The notes under the pieces are model-generated. The model did no database searches and was not told the origin of the DNA. It saw only the letters and a program-made list of their open reading frames with translations. A DNA stretch of 64,000 nt from Bin87 sp965243255 (GTDB lineage: Bacteria; Chloroflexota; Dehalococcoidia; Lucifugimonadales; UBA3495): contig CBDEUH010000004.1 of NCBI GenBank assembly GCA_965243255.1, positions 1,984,001 to 2,048,000 of the forward strand, read 5' to 3'. Each line of letters starts with the position of its first letter. Position 1 is the stretch's first letter. The position numbers and the translations under genes are program-made. Below, one piece after another: positions 43,184 to 52,146 of the stretch.

Positions 43184-43869
43184 TTCAGCCGCGGCCCCTT
43201 GAAGGGGGTATTCTGCTCCACCTGCTCGGCGACGATGCGGTTGGCCTGGCGCATCAAGGTCAGCAGTTTTTCCAGTTGCTGGCCGGCGGTGCGCGCCTCC
43301 AGCAGGTCCTGGCGCACGTCCGGCGGCAGCGGCAGGCTGACGGCCAACGCCGTCGCCGAGGTGCGGGCGAGGTCGATGGCGCTGTCGGGAACGGTAACCT
43401 CCCGGTCCCAACCGCCGGACATGGCGGTGAGGTGCCGCTGCAACTGGATGTACTGCTCCCGGACACCGGCCAGGGTGGTTGACGACACCACGCCCTCTTC
43501 GTCCTCTATGTAGCGCGCCAAGCCCACCAGGTGGGGCACGGTTTGCACCGTTTCCAGCAGCTCAAAGCGCCGCTCGCCCCGGGTCAGGATGTTGAGCCGG
43601 CCCTCCTGGAGCCGCTGAACCTGGGAGATACGGGCGGTGGTGCCCACGGAGTGGGGCGACGCCGGTTCCCCCACCTCGTTGCCCTCCTTGATGAGCAGCA
43701 CCCCGAAGGGTTCGCTGCGCCGGACGCAGTCGCCGATCATCGCCTTGTACCGCTCCTCGAAGATATGCAGCGGCAGCGGCATTCCGGGGAACAGCACCAC
43801 GTTGTTCAGCGGGAACAACGGCAGTTCAACGTAGGAACCGGGGGGAAAGTCGTCGGGATTGATGGCCAT
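43180..43869 (-). CDS. LON substrate-binding domain protein
   Basis: This 229-residue stand-alone LON N-terminal (PUA-like/LON) domain protein has YVELPLFPLNNVVLFPGMPLPLHIFEERYKAMI and GVLLIKEGNEVG, followed by the helical part that in full Lon proteases precedes the ATPase. No ATPase or protease domain is present. Such proteins occur widely and may deliver or recognise substrates, but the role is not settled. It converges on the BtuF-like gene with a 4-base overlap. Confidence 0.9.
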   Translation of the reverse strand: MAINPDDFPPGSYVELPLFPLNNVVLFPGMPLPLHIFEERYKAMIGDCVRRSEPFGVLLIKEGNEVGEPASPHSVGTTARISQVQRLQEGRLNILTRGERRFELLETVQTVPHLVGLARYIEDEEGVVSSTTLAGVREQYIQLQRHLTAMSGGWDREVTVPDSAIDLARTSATALAVSLPLPPDVRQDLLEARTAGQQLEKLLTLMRQANRIVAEQVEQNTPFKGPRLN

Positions 43870-43952
43870 GATGCCGCAGTATAGCGGGGCGACCCGGCCC
43901 CGGCAACTTAGTCCCCTCCCTTGATGGGAGAGGGTGAAAGATCGTTATAAAT

Positions 43953-43980
43953 AACCCCCGCTCCGGGAAGAGCGGGGGTT
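43953..43980 (-). terminator. Rho-independent terminator after 44009-44251 gene
   Basis: An 11-base-pair stem (AACCCCCGCTC / GAGCGGGGGTT) with a 6-base loop lies 29 bases past the stop of the minus-strand gene at 44009. On that strand it runs into an AT-rich tract. Confidence 0.7.
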
Positions 43981-44008
43981 GTAATGACAAGCCGACGCCA
44001 GCCGTTGG

Positions 44009-44251
44009 CTAGTGGGCATCCGGCGGGCGGTTGTGGATGGCCTTGGTGCCCTTCTTGAAGATGCAGGTGCGGATGTTGTTCTCCAGCTCCTTGGGATCTT
44101 CGACACCGGGATAGCGGGCCTGGGCCTCAGGGCTGGCCAGATAGGCGAACATCTTCTGAAGCACGTCCTCTTCCGAATCGCCCACGATGACGGTGCGGTC
44201 GCGGGGGTCGGAAAGGAAATTGCTGGGTCGGGCGTAATAGACGTCAGGCAT
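44009..44251 (-). CDS. Small uncharacterised protein (80 aa)
   Basis: The 80-residue protein starts MPDVYYARPSNFL at an ATG with AAGGAGGAGG upstream; a longer frame to 44299 lacks a ribosome site. It has a conserved-looking acidic segment (IVGDSEEDVLQKMFAYL) and a single Cys near the end. It is followed by a strong terminator, so it is a single-gene transcript. No family was recognised. Confidence 0.7.
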   Translation of the reverse strand: MPDVYYARPSNFLSDPRDRTVIVGDSEEDVLQKMFAYLASPEAQARYPGVEDPKELENNIRTCIFKKGTKAIHNRPPDAH

Positions 44252-44361
44252 AGTTTCCTCCTCCTTGGCAAGACTGCCGTCCGCCCGGCGGACGACCATC
44301 GCTTACGGTAGCAGATTGATACACCAAAAGACGCCGGGTTGTCAATGCCAGCAAGTCGCCA

Positions 44362-45678
44362 TCATGCCGCCGTCGCCGCCGGCTGATAGCGCACCGAGTA
44401 CTGCCGCTCCCGGATGGTGAACGCGCTGATGGCTGCCGGAAAGAGCAGCGCGGCGGCGATGGAGAAAGTCAGGATGTAGTTGCCGGTGAAGTCGCGCAGG
44501 TATCCGGCCAGCAGCACGCTGCTGAACCCGCCCAGCTGGTGGAACAGGAAGGCCACGCCCGATATGGTCGCCAGGGACTTCAGGCCGTACACCTCGGCGG
44601 TGAGGGAAGTCGTGAGCGGCGCGGTGGCAATCCAGGACAGGCCGGCTACCACCGAGAATATCAGCAGTCCGGCCAGCACCGGAATGCCCGGCACCACCAG
44701 CGACGCCACCAGGATGACGTAGCCGCAGCCCCGGCAGAAATACACCGCCGCCAGCCAGTTCTTGCGTCCGCCGATGCGGTCGGAAATCCAGCCGGCTCCG
44801 GTGGCTCCCAGGGCGTTAAGGCCCGACATCAGCCCGAAAATAAGCGCTGCCGTCTGGGGGTTGATGCCCTCCTCCACAGCCATGGGCACGAAGTGCACCG
44901 ACAGCATGAAGGTGGTGGAGCCGCAGATGAAGTAGGAAAAGCTCATCTGCCAGATGGGGAAGGATTTGAAGGCCTGCCGCCAGTTTTCGGCGAACAGCGG
45001 CTGCGGCGGGGGAGTCGCAGCGCCCGGCGAGCCCGCCGGGCCGCTGGCCGGGTTCGGGTCGCCGTCGGGAGTCAGGTCCTTGCGCGCCGGGTCGTCGTGC
45101 AGGAACACGAAGGCCAGGGGGATGCCCAGGCACAGGATCATCAGGCCCAGCACGACCCAGGACAGCCGCCAGTCGATCAGGGTGATGAGGTAGGCGGCGA
45201 AGGGCACCAGTATCAGGCCGCCCAGGGACATTCCAGAGGCGTTCAGCCCGATGACCAGCCCGCGGCGCCGGCGGAACCACTTGCTCAGCATCGCGCCGGT
45301 GTTGGTCAGCGACGTGCCGCTCTGTCCCACGGCGGCCACCACGCCGAACACGGCGATGAGATACCACACGCTGCCGGTCAACGCCATCAGCAGGGTGGAC
45401 GCGCCGACGACAAAGATGCCGGCGATGACCACGATGCGGACGCCAACCCGGTCGAACAGGTAGCCCATGAAGGGCTGGGTTACGCCGTTGAGCAGCGCGC
45501 CCAAGGCGGCGGCCCAGGACACCACGGTGCGGTTCCACTCGAACTCCGCTTCCATGGGCACGACGAAGGCGCCGAAGGTATTGCGCGTGCCCATGGTGAG
45601 GAACGCGATGAACATACAGGTGGCGACGACGAACCACCCATAGAACATACCGGAACGCGCCGGATTGCTGGCCGCCAT
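44362..45678 (-). CDS. MFS transporter (12 helices)
   Basis: The 438-residue carrier opens MFYGWFVVATCMFIAFLTMG, like the one at 31017, and belongs to the oxalate/formate-antiporter-like MFS group. The loop motif GYLFDRVGVRI follows helix 2, RRRGLVIGLNASGMSLGG marks helices 4-5, and a DDPARKDLTPDGDPNPASG interdomain loop matches its paralogs. The substrate is unknown. It is divergent from the retropepsin-like gene. Confidence 0.9.
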   Translation of the reverse strand: MAASNPARSGMFYGWFVVATCMFIAFLTMGTRNTFGAFVVPMEAEFEWNRTVVSWAAALGALLNGVTQPFMGYLFDRVGVRIVVIAGIFVVGASTLLMALTGSVWYLIAVFGVVAAVGQSGTSLTNTGAMLSKWFRRRRGLVIGLNASGMSLGGLILVPFAAYLITLIDWRLSWVVLGLMILCLGIPLAFVFLHDDPARKDLTPDGDPNPASGPAGSPGAATPPPQPLFAENWRQAFKSFPIWQMSFSYFICGSTTFMLSVHFVPMAVEEGINPQTAALIFGLMSGLNALGATGAGWISDRIGGRKNWLAAVYFCRGCGYVILVASLVVPGIPVLAGLLIFSVVAGLSWIATAPLTTSLTAEVYGLKSLATISGVAFLFHQLGGFSSVLLAGYLRDFTGNYILTFSIAAALLFPAAISAFTIRERQYSVRYQPAATAA

Positions 45679-45816
45679 ATCGTGGTGTCCTGCCCATGCC
45701 GTGCGGGGACTACCCGCACATCAGAATGGGCCGATTGTATGCCCCACAGGAAGGGGATGCAAGTTGAAAGCTCCGGTGCGGTATGCTAACGTCAACGAGA
45801 GGGCAGGAGCGTCGCT

Positions 45817-46182
45817 ATGGGAGTTACCTACGCCAGGGGCAGCATCACCGGCAAGTCGGCAAGCCGCGACTACGATTTCCTGGTGGATACCGGCGCGACC
45901 TGGGTTGGCATCCCCCAGGCCGACATCGACACCCTGGGGCTGGATACCGTACCCAACGCCGACGCGGCCCTGATGACCGCCGACGGCCAAATCGTGCATA
46001 CGCCGATATACGTCGGCATCGGTATGCTGGAAGGAACCGGCTTCGTCAACGGCGTGGTTCCGGCGGCGGTGCCGCTAGTCGGCTACAAGCTGCTGCAGGA
46101 TTTGGGGTTCAGGGTTGACCTGGTGAACGAGCGCATCGAGCCGCGCCCCGAAGGCGAGGTGGGACCGCCGTTCCTGCTGTAG
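45817..46182 (+). CDS. Retropepsin-like aspartyl protease domain protein
   Basis: The 121-residue protein contains the single active-site motif FLVDTGATWVGIP (DTGA) and later hydrophobic strands with a LLQDLGFRVDL segment, as in clan AA aspartic peptidases that act as dimers. There is no signal peptide or membrane span. It starts 50 bases after a gap behind the MFS promoter region. The substrate is unknown. Confidence 0.82.
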   Translation: MGVTYARGSITGKSASRDYDFLVDTGATWVGIPQADIDTLGLDTVPNADAALMTADGQIVHTPIYVGIGMLEGTGFVNGVVPAAVPLVGYKLLQDLGFRVDLVNERIEPRPEGEVGPPFLL

Positions 46183-46259
46183 CCATTCAACGGCGGCTGC
46201 TTTCAGGAAATGGCGGAGGGATCAGTTTCCCTTGCCACCATTTCCTGCGTTCCTTTCCC

Positions 46260-47765
46260 CTAAACGTCCTTCAGGGCCAGGGCGTCTTCACCGGCGCTGT
46301 TGCCGGCCAGGCGGCCGAACACCATGCCGGCGCTCAGACCGCTGCCGCCCGGGTAGTTGTGGTAGAACAGCCCGCCCACCATCTCACCGGCCGCGTACAG
46401 GCCGGGGATGGGGTCCTGGGCGTTGGTTACCACCTGGCCCCGGTTGTTGACCTTGACCCCGCCGAAGGTGAAGGTGATGCCCGTGGTAACCGCCCAGCCG
46501 CGATAGGGCGGCGTGTCGATGGTCTCGGCCCAGTTGGTCTTGTTCACCGACAGCCCTTCGGTGCGCCGGCCGTCTTTCACGGTGGCGTTGTAGGGAATGT
46601 CGGTGCGGACGGCGGCGTTGTACTCCTCGATGGTGCGCACCAGGCCCTGCGGATCGATGTCCAGCATCCGCGCCAGCTCCTCGATGGAGTTGGCCTCGGC
46701 AGTGGTGGCCTGGGGAATCCAGTACTCGTCGCGCAAAAGGTGCTTCACCTTGTCGTCGAAAACCTGGAAGCACAGGCCCTGGGGCTGGTCCATCAGCGCG
46801 CGCCCGTAGGTTACGTAGGTGTAGTTGCGGAAGTCGGCGCCCTCGTCCAGGAACCGCTCGCCGTTGATGTTCACCATCAGGCCGAAGGGATAGGAGTGCT
46901 TCTGGAACAGCTCGGTTACGGTGCGGTCGCCGAAGGTAGGGGCGTTCATGTCCCAGGCCACTGCGTGGCAGGACGACCAGTGTCCGTAGCTCTGCGCGCC
47001 CACGTCCAGGGCCATCTTGATGCCGTCGCCGGTGTTGTAGGGGATGCCGCGGACTTTCACCGTCTCCCAGCCGGGGCCCAGGTAGCGGCAGCGCATCTCG
47101 GCGTTGGCCTCAAAGCCGCCGGCGGCCAGCACCACGGCGCGGGCAGCGATGTCCTCGAATCCGTCCGGCCCCTTGACCCGCAGGCCGGCGACCCGGCCCG
47201 TCTGGTCCTGGATGAGCGATATGCCCTCGGTGGAGTAGCGCACTTCCACGCCCAACTGCTCGCACACGTCAAACTGCTGGTCGGACAGGCCCTTGCCGGC
47301 GCCCACGGCTTCCACCACCAGGCCGCCCCAGAAGCGGAACTTGTCGCCATCCCGGAACGCCTGGCGTCCGAAGGACAGCACGAAGCGCACGCCGTGCTCC
47401 TGGAGCCACTTCATCGTGGGGTAGGAATGGCTCACCAGGATTTCGGCCAGCTCCGGGTCGGAGAGGCCGTGGGTAACGCGCATCATGTCGTCGTAGAACT
47501 GGTTCTCGGTGTACTGGCCCACTTCAATGGAGTTGGCCTCGGTCTCGGACATATCGGGGATGAGGCCCTTGATGTCGTCCAGGCCGTTGTAGGCGAAGCG
47601 GATGATGCCGCCGGTGAAGTAGGTGTTGCCGCCGCGGAAGTATTCGGGCGCTTTTTCCACCACCAGCACCGATTGAGTCTGCTCGCGGGCGGCGATGGCG
47701 GCGGAGAGGGCGGCGTTGCCGGCCCCCACGATGATTACGTCGTAAACGGTGTCGTTAGCAGGCAC
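46260..47765 (-). CDS. FAD-dependent fumarate-reductase/tricarballylate-dehydrogenase-like flavoprotein
   Basis: The 501-residue flavoprotein starts YDVIIVGAGNAALSAAIAARE (FAD site) and EKAPEYFRGGNTYFTGG, and ends with GLYAAGEMVGGLFYHNYPGGSGLSAGMVFGR. These match TcuA-type tricarballylate dehydrogenases and related fumarate-reductase flavoproteins. The family oxidises or reduces the C-C bond next to a carboxylate. No TcuB partner is nearby, so the electron acceptor is unknown. It stands alone on the minus strand, followed in coordinates by the virus-like block. Confidence 0.88.
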   Translation of the reverse strand: MPANDTVYDVIIVGAGNAALSAAIAAREQTQSVLVVEKAPEYFRGGNTYFTGGIIRFAYNGLDDIKGLIPDMSETEANSIEVGQYTENQFYDDMMRVTHGLSDPELAEILVSHSYPTMKWLQEHGVRFVLSFGRQAFRDGDKFRFWGGLVVEAVGAGKGLSDQQFDVCEQLGVEVRYSTEGISLIQDQTGRVAGLRVKGPDGFEDIAARAVVLAAGGFEANAEMRCRYLGPGWETVKVRGIPYNTGDGIKMALDVGAQSYGHWSSCHAVAWDMNAPTFGDRTVTELFQKHSYPFGLMVNINGERFLDEGADFRNYTYVTYGRALMDQPQGLCFQVFDDKVKHLLRDEYWIPQATTAEANSIEELARMLDIDPQGLVRTIEEYNAAVRTDIPYNATVKDGRRTEGLSVNKTNWAETIDTPPYRGWAVTTGITFTFGGVKVNNRGQVVTNAQDPIPGLYAAGEMVGGLFYHNYPGGSGLSAGMVFGRLAGNSAGEDALALKDV

Positions 47766-47844
47766 AGTGGCACCTCAAAGGGCAGCCGGCGAAACTTCGC
47801 CCGGCAGCGGATTTGCAGCGTTGATGATACCACAACGGCCCCGG

Positions 47845-49881
47845 CTACACCGCCGTCAGCCACCAGCGCGCCTCGCCCTCCCCGCCGCCGGCGACGCGCA
47901 CCTCCATGCCCTCGAGCAGCCAGGCGCCGGCGATGCCCTGGGCTTTAGCCAGTACCGTTATCACGTCGGACAACCGGCCCTCAACCGTCGCGCGGCGGTT
48001 GGGAGTCGCAGCCAGCGGCAGCGTAAGCTCCAGCTGCCCCCGCGGGGAGGAATGCTCGGCCAACCGCGCCTCGGCCGCAGATTGCGCCGCTGCGTAGTGG
48101 TCGGCGTACCGGCAGCGCACCAGCCGACCCCGTTCAAGCTCGGCCGGGGTTACGGAACCGGCGGCGGCGGACTGAGCCCGGGCCGCGCTGGAACTCCGGG
48201 CCCGCCAGCAGTGGTTGGCGGTCAGCTCCAGTTTTTGCAGGTAAGCCGTTGCCGTTCCGGTGTTGCTGATGCGCAACACGTGGCCCTTGCCCGATACGCC
48301 GGACGTTGCCTCGGCCACCAATGATACGGCAACGTCGCCGGACACGTCGGCGCCATTGCCGGCTGCATCGTCGGTGGCCGTGTAGTCCGTGCCGGACACG
48401 GGCGCGACGATGCCGTCGATGACGTCCCAGGCGTCCGGCGCGGCCAACAGCAGCTGCTCGCCGCCGGCCGGTATCTCCAACGGCTCGTTGAGACTCCAAA
48501 CCTGTTGCTGTCCCGCGTCGGACGAGCGTCGGTAGCGGAAGGTAACGGCGTCTTCGACGCCAGTATCCTCGCCGCGTCGCAGCCCAGCAGCGTAGGCGTC
48601 GGTTCCGGCGGCGGTGTCGGCGATGGCGAACCGGGCCAGCGACCCGGGCGTTTGGTGGCTGCGGACGCCGGCCCGCACCGAGGCCGCCTCAAACCGAACG
48701 CGGCCCAAACCGTCGGCGTAAATCAGCCCGTGTTCTTCCCGCTGCAAACGACGGAGCGCACGGCCGGCCGAAACGTCCCACACGGCCCGCGGCCCGCCGG
48801 TCAGGAGAACGCGCCCGCTGTCCAGCGCGTAGCCGTCGGAGGAAACGCCGGCCCAACCCAGGATGGCCGCGGCGACGTGACCGGAACGCATCACCCCGCC
48901 GTCCAGCTTGCGGTGGAGCGGGACGGATTCAAGCTGCTGCATCACGTCGGCGGCGATGATGCGACAGACGCCGGCGGCGTGGTCGGGCTCGATGGCGGTG
49001 ATGCGTCCGCTGAACAGGCTGCGACCCACGTTGAACGCGCCCCAGCGGTCGATGGTGTTGCCGAAGGCGCGCCACAGGCCGTGCCGACCGGAAACCGGCG
49101 CATCGGGGATGCCGACGGCGGCCAGCAATGGCTTGCGAACCGTGCCGGCCACGTCGAGGTTGGTGACGTAGACGTGGACGCTGTCGCCGGTTTGCTCAAT
49201 CTCCAGTTCGTGCCAAAGGCCGGCGGCCATCGAACTCCCGGAAGCCAGGGTAGTGATCGTCGCGCCGGATACGCGCTCGAGCACGCTGGAGGTGTTGGTG
49301 AATCGCAGGCGCAGGCAGTCGTTCTTGGCGACGCAGCGCAGCACGAATCCGCCCAGACCGTTGCCGCCCCGCCGGAAGCGGGCCGTCAGCGTCGCCAGGG
49401 CATCGTCGGTATCCAGCAGGCCCACCGAGTCCGACAGCGGCCAGACGCCGGCCGTGCCGCGGGCCATTCCGTCGGACACCAGGAAACCGTTGCCTTCTGT
49501 GGCGATCACCTGCCAGCGGGCGCATCCGTTGGCGACGCTGCGGTCATGGAGGTCAACCGTTGCGCCGGCGGGGGTGGCGAAGTCGTCGTGGATGTAACCG
49601 GCCTGCAGCCAAACTTCCCGGCCGGTTTGAACGTTGTCGCCCAGCGGCCCGCCGGCATTGCCCGGCGTGTAACGATGGTCGTGGTTTCGCAGCGTTAGCT
49701 CCACCTCGGCCGGCGGCGCAAACTCCGGAACGGGGAGGCCGCAGCGTCCCCATCGCCAGCGCAGCCCCAGCACGTGGTCGGATACCTCCGCGCCGGCGGC
49801 GCCCCAGACGCCCTGGGCATCCCAGTCAACGCGGACTTGCCAGTGCAGGCCGGTGGCAAGGCTATTCTCCAAGTTGTCCAT
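47845..49881 (-). CDS. Phage tail/baseplate hub-like structural protein
   Basis: This large 678-residue protein has no membrane span. It has an N-terminal beta region (WQVRVDWDAQGVW, VELTLRNHDHRYTPGN), a lectin-like middle (residues ~90-260) and a segment FSGRITAIEPDHAAGVCRI that resembles tail hub domains of siphophages. It lies on the same strand as the capsid genes but is separated by an oppositely oriented von Willebrand gene. The assignment as a structural virion protein is based on pattern and context and is moderate. Confidence 0.6.
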   Translation of the reverse strand: MDNLENSLATGLHWQVRVDWDAQGVWGAAGAEVSDHVLGLRWRWGRCGLPVPEFAPPAEVELTLRNHDHRYTPGNAGGPLGDNVQTGREVWLQAGYIHDDFATPAGATVDLHDRSVANGCARWQVIATEGNGFLVSDGMARGTAGVWPLSDSVGLLDTDDALATLTARFRRGGNGLGGFVLRCVAKNDCLRLRFTNTSSVLERVSGATITTLASGSSMAAGLWHELEIEQTGDSVHVYVTNLDVAGTVRKPLLAAVGIPDAPVSGRHGLWRAFGNTIDRWGAFNVGRSLFSGRITAIEPDHAAGVCRIIAADVMQQLESVPLHRKLDGGVMRSGHVAAAILGWAGVSSDGYALDSGRVLLTGGPRAVWDVSAGRALRRLQREEHGLIYADGLGRVRFEAASVRAGVRSHQTPGSLARFAIADTAAGTDAYAAGLRRGEDTGVEDAVTFRYRRSSDAGQQQVWSLNEPLEIPAGGEQLLLAAPDAWDVIDGIVAPVSGTDYTATDDAAGNGADVSGDVAVSLVAEATSGVSGKGHVLRISNTGTATAYLQKLELTANHCWRARSSSAARAQSAAAGSVTPAELERGRLVRCRYADHYAAAQSAAEARLAEHSSPRGQLELTLPLAATPNRRATVEGRLSDVITVLAKAQGIAGAWLLEGMEVRVAGGGEGEARWWLTAV

Positions 49882-50006
49882 AATTGATTCTCCGTTCCAG
49901 TGTCAGCGTGTTCCAACCGCGCTTGACGCGGTATCCGTTGACGCCGGCTGTAAAATGGGGTGTGGCTACAGCCGAAGCGTTTTGCTTTGGCGATGGAGGC
50001 TTCGGC

Positions 50007-50822
50007 ATGGCGGTACAGCACTGGATAACCTACGACGCCCGGGACGGCCGAAGGCAGGGGCGGCGGCGCAAGTGGCCGTGGTTTCTGTTGCTGCTCCTGC
50101 TGCTGCTGGCCGCTCTGGCCACGGCCCTTGTGCTCCTGGCCCGCTCCGACGGCACCGACGCGGACCTCAGCGCCATTGTCGGAGGGGACGAACCGGTTAC
50201 CATTCAGACCGCTTTGCCGGCCCTGCTGGATGACAACACCATGATTGTGTATGTCGTGGACGATTCGGGCAGCATGGCGGACAAGCTGCTGCCGCTGCAT
50301 CAGGCTCTGCATGAAGTCGCCGCCAAACCCACCGACAACAGCCAAATCGCCCTGCTGATGTTCGGCAATACCAACCAGGTGCTGTTCGATTTCACCGAAC
50401 CCGATGACGCTCCCTGGGACGACGCAATTCCGGCGTTCACTGCCAACAGCGGCGGAACGGCCATGTTTGCGGCCCTGGTGGAAGCCCTGGCCATGCTGCC
50501 CGACCAGGACGTGTGCCGTGATGAATCCCGGTTCTTCTTCTTCAATAGGACCGTTTGCCGGGAGAATCGCATCGTGCTCATGTCTGACGGTATCGCCAAT
50601 GACGCCTTTGTGGCCAACAATGTAACGCAGGCGTATTTGACGCCCGCGCAGGAGGCCAAGCTATCGCAGGAACAATTTGACATCGCCGAATCGGTCATCG
50701 AACAACTGACGCAATCCAAAGTTCCGGTGGATACCATCGCTTTGGGCATCGACGCCGACGTGCAGGGATTGAGGCTGATTTCCAACCTGACCGGCGGCAC
50801 GTTCATAGAGGCCTATCACTGA
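50007..50822 (+). CDS. Membrane-anchored von Willebrand factor A domain protein
   Basis: The 271-residue protein has a basic N-terminus, one membrane span (about residues 23-45, PWFLLLLLLLLAALATALVLL) and a VWA domain with the MIDAS motif DDSGSM near residue 87, then GTAMFAAL and MSDGIAND. GGAGG precedes the ATG at 50007. It is the only plus-strand gene inside the virus-like block, so it was either inserted there or is a host gene left between virus genes. VWA proteins bind partners through a metal ion; the partner is unknown. Confidence 0.82.
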   Translation: MAVQHWITYDARDGRRQGRRRKWPWFLLLLLLLLAALATALVLLARSDGTDADLSAIVGGDEPVTIQTALPALLDDNTMIVYVVDDSGSMADKLLPLHQALHEVAAKPTDNSQIALLMFGNTNQVLFDFTEPDDAPWDDAIPAFTANSGGTAMFAALVEALAMLPDQDVCRDESRFFFFNRTVCRENRIVLMSDGIANDAFVANNVTQAYLTPAQEAKLSQEQFDIAESVIEQLTQSKVPVDTIALGIDADVQGLRLISNLTGGTFIEAYH

Positions 50823-50842
50823 CCGGCGCCGGTTCTGCCGGC

Positions 50843-51271
50843 TCATTCCCACACCCCCAGCTCCACCGGCCCGTCCTGGCGGAAGGTCGCCTCGAAGCGC
50901 ACGGGCTCGCCGGCCCGGCTGCCGATGCGATAGGACAGGCACACAAACCCGCCGGATACGCGACGCTGCCCCCTGGCCTTGCCCGCCGGTCCGTACTGCA
51001 CCGTTACGGAGCGGCCCACAATGCCCGACAACACGGCGTCCGGCCCAACGTTCAGCGCGTCGTCCCACAGGCCGTACAGGGTGAACTCCTGGGCCGCCTC
51101 CGGTCCGGCCGCGGTGCGCGCGGTGGTGTCGTTCACGCCGGTGATGTCCCGCGGGCTCAAGGCGCGCCCCAGGGGGCCGATGCGCTCCACCCAGGGCGAC
51201 AGGTCGCGCAGGAGGCCGTCCCCGTCCGCTACGGCCACGTAGCTGTGGCCAGCGCTGGCGTATCCGGTCAT
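50843..51271 (-). CDS. Phage tail-type structural protein
   Basis: The 142-residue protein begins MTGYASAGHSYVAVADGDGL and runs mostly as beta strands with a TLYGLWDDALN segment and an acidic end (FRQDGPVELGVWE). The order protease-capsid-connector-this gene on the minus strand matches phage morphogenesis modules, where small tail or head-completion genes follow the connector. The family was not recognised directly. Confidence 0.55.
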   Translation of the reverse strand: MTGYASAGHSYVAVADGDGLLRDLSPWVERIGPLGRALSPRDITGVNDTTARTAAGPEAAQEFTLYGLWDDALNVGPDAVLSGIVGRSVTVQYGPAGKARGQRRVSGGFVCLSYRIGSRAGEPVRFEATFRQDGPVELGVWE

Positions 51272-51273
51272 GG

Positions 51274-52137
51274 CTACACCCCCAGAACCGAGCTGCGACG
51301 GCGGTACGGAGCCAGCAGGGCCCGGGCCGTGGAGGAGACGCCGCCAACGTCTCCCCCACCCGCCGCCGGCGAACCCTCGGGCAGCGGGAAAGGACCGCCC
51401 GACCTCTCCCGCCACCAGACGGCAGCCTGCAGCAGGCACGCCTCCGCCACCGCCTTGGGGTAGCGGTACACCGACAACCCCGCGTCAACCGCGTGGGCTG
51501 CAGCGTCGGTTCCGTTGACCCCGCGCTGCACGGTCAGGGTGGTCGTGCCGTCGCCGTCTGCTGCCCCGATGACGTACAGCTGCTCGTCGCCAATCCGCAC
51601 GGTATGGCCGGGGGACAGGGCAACTGCGGCGTCGGCGCTGACCGGAGAGACGGTTACCGTGGTATCTCCGGCGGCTACGGCGGAGTCGGCGGCGACCAGC
51701 AACCCGGCGTCTTCGCGGACGTCGCCATAACCCCAAACCCCGCTGACGGCGACGCCGGCCCGGTTGAGCGGAAACCGGCGCCGTTGGCTGGATGCCAGCA
51801 GGATGCGGGTGTAGGGCCGTCCGCCCGGTTCCGTTGGCGTCGCGTTCAGCGGATACAGCAGCCAGTCCGCCGCCGGCCAGTTCTGCCACCGTCCGGCGGC
51901 GCCCCGCACCCGCAGCGCGCTGACGGCGACCAGGTCGGGCACCAACAGGGTGGCGCGGCCCCGGCCGTCGAATCGACGTTCGCCGTGAATCGCCGCAAAG
52001 TGGCGTCCGCAGTGGCCGTCAATCCAGCGGGACGACGCCTCCAGCAACCCCAGCAGCCGGCCGTCGTGGGCGTTGTCGGTAACGTTCAGAACCGAGGGGG
52101 ATTTCAGGGCGCCCAGGTCAGCATAAGCGTTAGGCAT
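51274..52137 (-). CDS. Head-tail connector-like protein
   Basis: The 287-residue protein starts with a helical segment (ALKSPSVLNVTDNAHDGRLLGLLEASSRWIDGHCGR, seen as two helices around 'GLLEASSRWID'), which resembles gp6-type head-tail connectors. A beta-rich middle and a C-terminal ARALLAPYRRRS follow. It lies 9 bases after the capsid gene and 2 bases before the next tail-type gene. The assignment is by position and partial pattern. Confidence 0.6.
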   Translation of the reverse strand: MPNAYADLGALKSPSVLNVTDNAHDGRLLGLLEASSRWIDGHCGRHFAAIHGERRFDGRGRATLLVPDLVAVSALRVRGAAGRWQNWPAADWLLYPLNATPTEPGGRPYTRILLASSQRRRFPLNRAGVAVSGVWGYGDVREDAGLLVAADSAVAAGDTTVTVSPVSADAAVALSPGHTVRIGDEQLYVIGAADGDGTTTLTVQRGVNGTDAAAHAVDAGLSVYRYPKAVAEACLLQAAVWWRERSGGPFPLPEGSPAAGGGDVGGVSSTARALLAPYRRRSSVLGV

Positions 52138-52146
52138 AATCCCTCC

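Noticed and set aside
43913..43934. Second CCCTCTCCC palindrome as a terminator
   Set aside because: The arms are imperfect and there is no T-run. It is more likely a relic of the repeat family at 16801.
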